Both the position numbers and the translations under genes were made by a program. DNA of 64,000 nucleotides from Guadua angustifolia (Eukaryota; Streptophyta; Magnoliopsida; Poales; Poaceae): assembly GCA_036346375.1 (NCBI GenBank), contig CM070508.1, positions 16,114,852 to 16,178,851 of the forward strand. Direction: 5' to 3'. Shown piece after piece: positions 57,070 to 64,000 of this stretch. Below the pieces are notes generated by a model. It was not told where the DNA came from, ran no database searches, and saw only the letters and a list, made by a program, of their open reading frames with translations. The stretch's first letter is position 1. Each line of letters opens with the position of its first letter.

Positions 57070-58177
57070 TGCATCTTGAGGTTGCGCATCGGGTTTTGTT
57101 CGGAAGGAGGGCGCCTTCATCGCTTGGTTAAACCTTAGAGGGCGAAGCCCTAGGGACTCCTACGCTAAAGATTCCAGATTCATGAACTACTGTGAACAAG
57201 AGATTTTTACCCTGTGTTCAGCCCCTTGGCTCTGTAATAGCCTTACTTCCTCGCTATATTGCTTAGAGAATGCCCAAACTAGTACAAAGCTCTTGGGGTA
57301 CATGTTCTTTCTCTCGAATGCCCCTCTTTTCCCATGCACCCGTGAGGCCCTTATATAGGCCAAAGCTAATCTGAGTAGGTAAAAGGAGTCATCATGCCGA
57401 TCCTTATACATTTACTACTCCTTCTCGTGTCCGTCCTGCTTTCTAGCCTCATTAAATGCTTACGCTGCGTTTTGCCCTGGTTCACGGATGGGACCCTTAT
57501 GGCATGTAGGTGAGAGGCGCCGAGGAATGGGCTTGTTGCGTAAACCCAAGTAGCCGATAAGCTCGCTATGGCGGCGTGCCCGCCGCTCGACATGGTACGG
57601 TAGTGGAAGGAGCTTCGAGGCGGCCACCGCCGCTTCCACTTTTTTGCTCTTCGCGGGCGGGCTCGCCAATCGCCGCCACCCGCCACGGATCGGGCGCCGG
57701 GCGAAAGGTGGCGCAGCCGCCACCGCCGCGGGCGCCACGTGGACCGACGCTTAGCCGGGCGGACCGTGATCGCCGCCGATTGCTGTGCCGCCACGTAGTT
57801 GGGCGCCGGGCGAAAGTGGCGTGCTGCTTACTCGCCGCCGGGCGCCACGGACCGACGCCGCCGACGCCGTGGATCGTCATCGATGCTAAAGCCGCCACGT
57901 AGCTGGGCGCCGCGAAGTAGGCGCGTTTCGCCACTCGCTGCCGGGCGCCACGCGGACCGACGCCGGTCCGGGCGGCCGTGATCGCTCTGCGACGATTGCT
58001 GCATCGCCACGTAGCCTGGCGCCGGCGAAAGGGCGTGTGCCGCCACCTGCCGCCGGGCGCCACGTGGACCGACGCTTGCCGGCGCGGCTGTGATCGCCCG
58101 TGACGATTGCTGTGCCGCCACACGGATTGTACTTTATGAGGCGCGAGAGGGTACCCTAGCGATAGTACGTACCGACA
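57070..58177 (-). repeat. 5' LTR of element B
   Basis: It begins TGCATCTTGAGG on the plus strand and ends at TACCGACA. Its minus-strand start is TGTCGGTACG. The minus-strand TATA box is at plus 57350-57359 (CTTATATAGG). It carries the same GC-rich minisatellite as the other LTR, with four core words at 57733, 57843, 57946 and 58058 (spacing 110, 103, 112). Confidence 0.83.
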
Positions 58178-58373
58178 GCCCATTGCTTCCGACATGTCCG
58201 CCTTCTAATTTTGAAGTTCAAGGGTGCCAGTGTAACGACGCCAGCCCATTCAAAGGTCTCCGCCCGACCTCACTTCTTTTGAGTTCGGAGTTTCAAGACC
58301 GCCCTTCTGCTCATTCTCGAGAGGCTCGAGGTCGCACTAAGTACTTGCCACGACCTTGAGCCTCGGGGCTAGC
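58178..58373 (+). other. 3' internal end of element A
   Basis: About 200 bases separate the nested element B from the 3' LTR of A. The last part, CTTGAGCCTCGGGGCTAG, has the GC-rich polypurine-like form seen before Tat 3' LTRs. Confidence 0.6.
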
Positions 58374-58999
58374 CGTCAGGATCGAGAAATTCTAACAGTC
58401 ATCAACGCTGCAATAACAGTGGTCCCTAGCTCGGGTTGAGCAGATGGGACTTGACCACGACCTAAGCCGGACTTCGTGATGACCTCGAGCCTGTATGCGG
58501 GGATTCAACTCCGCATGACCTCGACCTTGGCTTGAAGGTGTGCGCTTACTCGACGGTTACTAAGACCGAATCCTGAGTTAAGGCGACGGGCGTATGATCC
58601 GGCGGTTACAAAGACGCCCTCACGCGCGATCATGCACTACTCCGAGAATCTCTTCGCCGCTTCCTAGAACGGCCGGAGGGGTATAAAATCCTCAAGCAGA
58701 TCGTAAAGGATGTGATACACAACGCACAAGCAACAGGACATTAGCTATAACCAGAGCGCCAAACTCGACCAGAACCACCTCTCAGACTAAGAATAGTGAA
58801 GTCCTCACCTCAGAGAAGACCGAAGTAGAGCTATTACCCTCACAGGGCTCAATCAAGATAATTGGCTACCGCTTCTTGTCGCTTCTACCACCAACATTGC
58901 AAAGAGATTCGTTCCTCCGTTGAGCGTAGCTCGTTTTGGGTCCCTCATTCACACTAACCCCGTTTCACATCTGCGGTCAGGCGATCCCGATCGTCGACA
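58374..58999 (+). repeat. 3' LTR of element A
   Basis: It matches the 5' LTR at 36369-36988 and is 6 bases longer. TATAAAA at 58682-58688 is its TATA box. The end reads CCCGATCGTCGACA, where the 5' LTR reads CCCGACA, a 7-base difference. It is followed directly by the ACATC target duplication. Confidence 0.87.
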
Positions 59000-59004
59000 A
59001 CATC

Positions 59005-60433
59005 TATTTTAATTCGGTTTAAGTATCTTAGCGCCACCAGCTTGTAATGAGTTAATTGACATTATACACTAGTAACTGCTACATTCAACTGACATCATGT
59101 TGTCAATTACTGACGCGCGCGTATATAAACATCTAGAGACGTCTAGGACCAGAAACACCGAATTCCTCCTCTATTCTTCCTTCTTCTCTCTGAATTGCTG
59201 TATTGTTCTATTAAGCTGCTGAAGCTCGCCGACCTTCTTCCTCGGTGTGCACCGTGAATGAGAATGGGCGGTATCTCTAAGTCATTGCCGCAGAGATCAT
59301 CTGCACAGAGCGGCAATAAGGTTTCTAGGAAGTGTATCAGTACAGCTGCTTTGCTTCATTCTTGACATTGACTACTTATACGACCGCATCTGTGTTGCGC
59401 TGCTTCCTGTTCTTCATCAAGCTTAATTGTAAGTCGTTCGTATGATCGATCGACTTTGTTAATTTACAATACTTGAGTATATTTTAAAGTATAATGTGTT
59501 GTTTGTTGTTTTATGCATCACTAATTTTTATTATATTTGTCTCAAAATAAAATTTGAAATAAAAATATTATGCATATTTCTAAAAGCATGATTACTACAC
59601 TTCAACTTTTCTGCAATGAGGGCGGGTCAGTTGTCGACTTGTAGCGCATCTTCAACAGTGGCTACCTTACCTGTCTTTTACATGTCACATCATTTAAAAT
59701 CTGAGATAAAGGGAGTGAGTGCATTATCTCTTTTGCAAAAGACGATTTAGACACAAACTATGGCAAATAATGAGAGTGAAAGAGGATAAGTTACATTAAA
59801 AATGTTAAAAAAATAGTAAGGAGAATAATTTTAGAGACATATTGTCTCAGTATTATTTCTAGGTGGGTTGAAGTCGTTAGAGGAAAGGTAGATTACCGTA
59901 AATACCCTTAATGATGATTGAGGAGGCAGGCATGGATATAGATGCAGACATTGGCTGCGACTTAAAACTAATCAAGTGATTACAACTTTACAAGAGAAAG
60001 TGTATTCAAATGATCAAGTGCCGCATCTGTACTTTGATTCCCAGGAGAACCGGCAAGCCGATCGGCCTAGAAAAATCCTCAGCAACATGTTTTCTAGAAC
60101 ACTAATTGCACGAGGAATACTCCCCTGTTCGGAATTGGCTGACGTTCTACTCTCTACGTCTCGCAATATAAATCTTTATTTTTTAAAAAAAGCATCATCC
60201 CACAGTATAAATTTATTGAGAAGATTGACAATACATTTAGTGTAATATTTTTCACTATATACCCCTACTTTAATGCTAAAAAATTGGTGATTAGTTGTAG
60301 TATATCATTTAATAGGGTATGTATGTTCCAATGGCATTACCTTTTTCTTAAATTTAATATCTCATTGGTTTTTAAGCATGGTAGGCTTGTTTGTCCATCT
60401 TAAAGGTTCTTTTCTTTAGTTAATAGCACCTAA
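59005..60433. other. AT-rich flank with a possible small solo LTR
   Basis: 59043-59419 looks like a copia-type LTR: it begins TGTAATGAGTTAATTG, has TATATAAA at 59123-59130, a CT-rich transcribed part, and ends TTCATCA. The flanks share AGCT (CAGCT left, AGCTT right) but are offset by one, so the call is tentative. Beyond 59420 no gene or repeat end was recognised; the 89-codon frame at 59976-60245 has no known domain. Confidence 0.35.
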
Positions 60434-60436
60434 TTA

Positions 60437-61671
60437 GGTTCTATTTGTTTAGACTTAGGACTTTTGCCTAAAAGTTTAAAGGCAACCTTATGGCTTAAGC
60501 AGCTTAAGCTCACATGGTGGCTTAAATACCCATGGTTCTATTGATTTAGGTGCTCAATGTTAAAAAACCACGTACAAGAATGACTTCAGTGCAAAATAGC
60601 ACCGATTTAAAATATTTTGATGTAATTTTACTTGAAAATTAATAGTACAAAACTTCAAAACAATCACTTGTACCAAAAGAGTAATAACATTTGTTTATTG
60701 TTTGCATTCTTTGAACTGTGGATTTATTCACAGGTAGTGGATCTGCAATCATCTTCACATAAATCCCAGTGATGGGGAGTTCATCGAGCAAGCATGCAAG
60801 CGGTGGCTACGCAACACGACAAGAAGGTTGAGGCAGCTTGGAGGAGGTCACAGGTGGGTGGGTGGAGGTCCCGGCAACTGGCGTCATGCATGGGGATGAT
60901 AGGGTCGTCGGTGCCGTGCGTGGGGAGGATGATGGGCCCCTAGCATCATGCACAGGGAGAACAATGGGGCCACCTATGTTGCCCACGGGAGGACAAGCCC
61001 GTCAATGTTGTGCGCAGGGAGGATGGGGCCATTGGGACGTTGTCACCCTCATCATCGGGATATGAGTAGATCTACCCCCACTCAACCTCCCATTCTCTAG
61101 ATCTAAAAGAAGGGTGAGTAGATCCACCACCCACGGATGTTGTCATAGGCAAAGGAGGGAGGGGTGGAGAAGGGAGGGGGGCGCGGAGGGAGGTGGTTGG
61201 GGATAAGAGGAAGGAGGTTGGCAAGAGCAAGGGATGTAGGTAGCCAGCGATGACGGAGGAAGAGGGCCACAAGAGAGAGGGTCGGAGGAGGCCGGTGGTG
61301 GCAAAGGAAGGAGGCTAGCGATGGCAAGGTGATGTAATCGTCGGTGCTGCCCTAAGCCCTAACTGGCGCGCAAGTTGTGAGAGGGGGAGGTGCAAGGGTG
61401 TATGGGATAGAGAGAGGGAGGATGAGGAGAAAAAGTGAAGAACGATTTTTTATATAGCGATGGCATTTGCGGATAATTTCATTGAAGTTTAGTGGTAAAA
61501 GGATTATTTTCATCATACAAAAGCCCAAAAAAGCACATATCACCTAACTTTTGGCTTATAGTTATCTGGAGGCTTATGCTTTTTCAAAAGCTAGGCTCAA
61601 AAGTTAGTCATTTATTTCGACTTTAACTTTTTTACTTTTAAGTCAAATAAAAAACCCAAACAAATAGGGTC
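60437..61671. mobile_element. PIF/Harbinger-like non-autonomous element (1,235 bp)
   Basis: The left end GGTTCTATTTGTTTAG and the inverted right end GACCCTATTTGTTTGG match at 13 of 16 positions, and TTA flanks both sides (60434-60436 and 61672-61674). The subterminal parts are also similar (TTAAGCTCA/AAAAGTTA-type words). The middle (60780-61340) is G-rich and purine-biased with no recognised domain; it may be captured host sequence. Confidence 0.7.
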
Positions 61672-61829
61672 TTAGTACCCCGCTAGTCCAATCCACAGGT
61701 CTCACATCCAACAACACCCATTTTGATCACTTATATCAACCACCTTTAATAGGGACTCTTTGGGAAAACACTGCATAGAAAACCCAAAATGACATATCAG
61801 GGTGGTGCTAGTAGAAAATTGAAGCATAT

Positions 61830-62723
61830 TGACGGATATCCAAGGCACGGTATCCCCAGCTGCCCAGAAAACTACATGGGCCGCTCTGCATCACATCGAC
61901 GGGCCACCTCAAGACCAAGGCCCTAAGGTGCCTCAACCGGGGCCCATAATTTTACTAATCAAAGCCGAAAGACATTCTCGACCGGCGCCACTCGTCGGCT
62001 TCCCGAGCAAAGACTCAGAGTAACGGGGCCGACCGCCTCGCCCTCCCTTAGCGCTCTGATTCTCGCCGTAGTAACCTCGAAGATACAAGCACTCATCAAG
62101 GTCGAGCCCCGCGAACTACTACCGCAGACGCCAATCGCTAAAAGCCCTACCGCCATCGTCACCTACGCCACCGACGTGAGCAAATTAACATGACCAAGCG
62201 GAATGGGAGCCACGCGCCTTCCCCAGCGATTCGATGAACGGCGCCACTACGCCAAGACTCGATAGCAAAGACAGGAGCGGGTGCGCTGCTTCCGGAGGGA
62301 CGGGCCGCCCACCGCCTCCGCGCTACCAACCCATCAAGTCACATCCGCCACTGCACACCAAGGCGTATATGGACTCCTAGGCGAGGGAACCCCTTTATTT
62401 TTTCCACGATGCTCTCGTAATCCGCCTCCCTGCTATATAAGGGGAGTTCGCCCGAGAGGGGCGATCGAACCGAGCACACTAGCACAAAGACGATCAAGCG
62501 ATAGTCACCAAGAGCACCCTTCAAGAACTCGCCTCGCTTGTAACCCGCGAATCCGCCCGATCTCGAATAACACCCGATCACCCCACAGATCGGAGTAGGG
62601 ACGCTCACCCAAACCAAGATACATCCTCGACCCCTTTCTCTTTGGCCTAACCATTCAAGGAGCGGGAGCGCGTCGCCCCTCTAAACCTACAAATTTTACT
62701 TGCCGGTTTCCGAAACACCGACA
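61830..62723 (+). mobile_element. Solo LTR, 894 bp, gypsy-like
   Basis: It begins TGACGGATATCC and ends GAAACACCGACA, with a perfect 5-bp duplication CATAT on both sides (61825-61829 and 62724-62728). TATATAAGGGGAG at 62434 gives + orientation. The GC-rich style and CCGACA end resemble the LTRs of elements A and B, so a Tat-like or related gypsy origin is likely. No internal sequence remains. Confidence 0.85.
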
Positions 62724-62728
62724 CATAT

Positions 62729-64000
62729 GATAGGAGCTATTTTGCTTCTTCAATAATTACTAAGTTAATTCACTGCCTCTAGTTTGGAAATCGAGAATTT
62801 TCTCATAGTCCTATTAAAAATAAATTGTTTCATGTGAAATTCTCATGTTCTAAATAAGAATCTGTTGGTGTCGAAAAATATGACGAAAGGATTATTTGGC
62901 TCAAACACCAGGTTTATTTTGGTCCAAGGCGTGCTAACCAATTTAATCCTGCAATCAGCAAGAATATTATAATCTAAATAGTTATTACAACTGATTAGGT
63001 TTTTCAATGATAATAGGATCTAAACAGCTATTTAGCCGATTGAATAGTAAGTTATGATAAATCTAAACAGCTTGTTACGGTCGATAGATAATTTGATCTA
63101 AATAGCTATTTAGCCAATTGAATAGTAAGTTATGATAAATCTAAGCAGTTTGTTATGGTTGATTAGACAGGTTGGTAAAGGTGTATTTTTTTTTCAAAAA
63201 AGGCGATGCACAACAAGATCGGAGAAAAGCAAATCTGAGTAGATTGGCGTAATCGAGGACGATCAACAATCGACGATGCACAACTTTATTGATCAAGAAC
63301 AGATTGTAATGTCTAAATTACAAGAGCTACTCCTAGTCAACGAGACTCAGTGGTTATTGAAATGTTTTACGAAGATCTGTAAGGAAGAAGTTTGATGGAT
63401 GAAGGAGGATCTTGAAGCGGTTAAATGGCGGTTTCAAAGGATTAAGGAATTAGCCAAGCACCGTGCCAGTTTACCGAGTAGTTAGCCAATCGTACGAGGT
63501 GACTGAGGTTAGCATACGTAGCCCGGGTTATTCGACAACTCGGAGATTTCTAGCCAGTGAAAGTCAAACATTAGACGATAGTAACTTGGGATCGATTCAG
63601 AGTCCAGAAGATGACTTTGACGCAAAGGATTCTGTATGCGACAAGGACTCGAAGTTTCAGAGTTATTGGAAAGCGACTTTCAAGTCATCGAAAGATCAAC
63701 CTTTAGTGACCAGCAAGTCATTCAGCAAAGACTAATGCAAAGTTGCTAATACTGCGGAGTCAAATTTCTGAGTAATTTGAACATGGTGACTTAGCGTATT
63801 AATGGCCGAAATTGACATTACATTAATGACACATGGAAATTATTGAAGATTTGGACAAGACTGAAAATTGAGATACATGGCGTTGAGATTGAAATACACG
63901 CTACAATTTAGCACGTAACGGGAGTCAAGATTCCTAACTATTTAAGTACAATGCTTGTGATCTGGATTTAATCTGACGATTTTCGGACATTATGCATTTA
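62729..64000. other. Unassigned AT-rich sequence to the window end
   Basis: TGTTGGTGTCGAAAAATATG at 62872 resembles an LTR start, and the style (TGTTGGTGTCG) is common in grass LTRs, but no matching end lies inside the window. The 90-codon frame at 63463-63735 (Ser/Asp-rich, DDSNLGSIQSPEDDF) has no recognised domain and may belong to this possible element. Confidence 0.4.
63017..63172. repeat. Two 78-bp tandem units
   Basis: The units at 63017-63094 and 63095-63172 both read GATCTAAA, AGCTATTTAGCC and GAATAGTAAGTTATGATAAA in the same order, with a handful of substitutions. A diverged partial third unit may precede at about 62940-63016 (ATAATCTAAATAGTTATT). Confidence 0.85.

Larger units (their letters stand above)
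46273..58177 (-). mobile_element. Tat/Retand-like gypsy element B, nested in A
   Basis: Two LTR copies (about 46273-47387 and 57070-58177) in the same orientation bracket minus-strand gag (56300-55830), reverse transcriptase (54600-53350), RNase H (53590-52800) and integrase (52500-51300). TATA boxes in both LTRs point along the minus strand. It is about 11.9 kb. The 9-bp word TACCGACAG occurs at both outer flanks (46268-46276 and 58170-58178), probably including the target duplication, but the exact LTR ends are uncertain by several bases. It splits element A between its antisense ORF and its 3' LTR. Confidence 0.82.
36369..58999 (+). mobile_element. Tat/Retand-like Ty3/gypsy element A, with element B nested inside
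   Basis: LTRs at 36369-36988 and 58374-58999 share extensive sequence, and the outer flanks carry the same 5-bp word ACATC (36364-36368 and 59000-59004). The internal part has gag, protease, reverse transcriptase, RNase H and integrase on the + strand (37000-42650), then a long antisense ORF region (46118-43263, minus), the layout of the Tat/Retand lineage in grasses. Element B (about 46273-58177) splits the 3' internal part. Without B the element is about 10.7 kb. Both LTRs begin CGTCAGG where TG would be expected; the far end is CGACA. Confidence 0.85.

Noticed and set aside
59640..59880. Possible MITE starting GCATCTTCAACAG
   Set aside because: The left end resembles a common plant MITE start, but no matching right end or duplication was found.

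Overview
The window is repeat-rich plant nuclear DNA. A grass (Poaceae) is most likely: the two recognisable gene bodies are very GC-rich, and the repeats are families typical of grasses (SIRE/Maximus-like copia, chromoviral gypsy, Tat/Retand-like gypsy with an antisense ORF, Tourist-like, hAT-like and Mutator-like elements). I cannot name the species. No bacterial, organellar, CRISPR, tRNA or rRNA feature was seen.

Layout. (1) 1-8499: the larger part of a degenerate SIRE/Maximus-like Ty1/copia element, + strand, with the end of the 5' LTR at the window edge and a complete 1.74-kb 3' LTR. (2) 8500-14176: short non-autonomous DNA transposons and a broken leucine-rich-repeat gene on the minus strand. 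(3) 14177-22692: an NRT1/PTR-family (NPF) transporter gene of four exons with a GC-AG first intron. Its second intron holds a 6.1-kb Reina-like chromovirus, and one LTR of that element holds a hAT-like element with an exact 8-bp target duplication. Exon 3 carries a stop and frameshifts, so the gene looks dead unless the assembly is wrong. (4) 25027-28354: a 3.3-kb solo LTR with a perfect 5-bp duplication. (5) 29788-31461: a broken PDK1 kinase gene, minus strand, whose third recognisable exon runs into a Mutator-like element with a 9-bp duplication. (6) 33402-35030: the one clearly intact gene, plastid amidophosphoribosyltransferase (first committed step of purine synthesis), minus strand, single exon. 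(7) 36369-58999: a Tat/Retand-like gypsy element (A, + strand) flanked by a 5-bp duplication and interrupted by a second Tat-like element (B, minus strand). (8) 59005-64000: a possible small solo LTR, a 1.2-kb Harbinger-like element, an 894-bp solo LTR with a perfect 5-bp duplication, and a duplicated AT-rich block.

The host genes do not form an operon or cluster. The window is best read as one working housekeeping gene and three decaying genes in a sea of nested transposons. The target duplications and nesting give a relative order: the NPF intron was entered by the chromovirus, then the hAT element entered its LTR; the PDK1 copy was entered by the MULE; Tat A was entered by Tat B.

I found no convincing undescribed functional system. 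The most unusual items are the A/B nest with a minisatellite in the B LTR, the solo LTR carrying at least ten copies of an 11-bp motif, the inverted LDKACI block in the NPF gene, and the contrast between dense indels in the repeats and a clean purine-synthesis gene.
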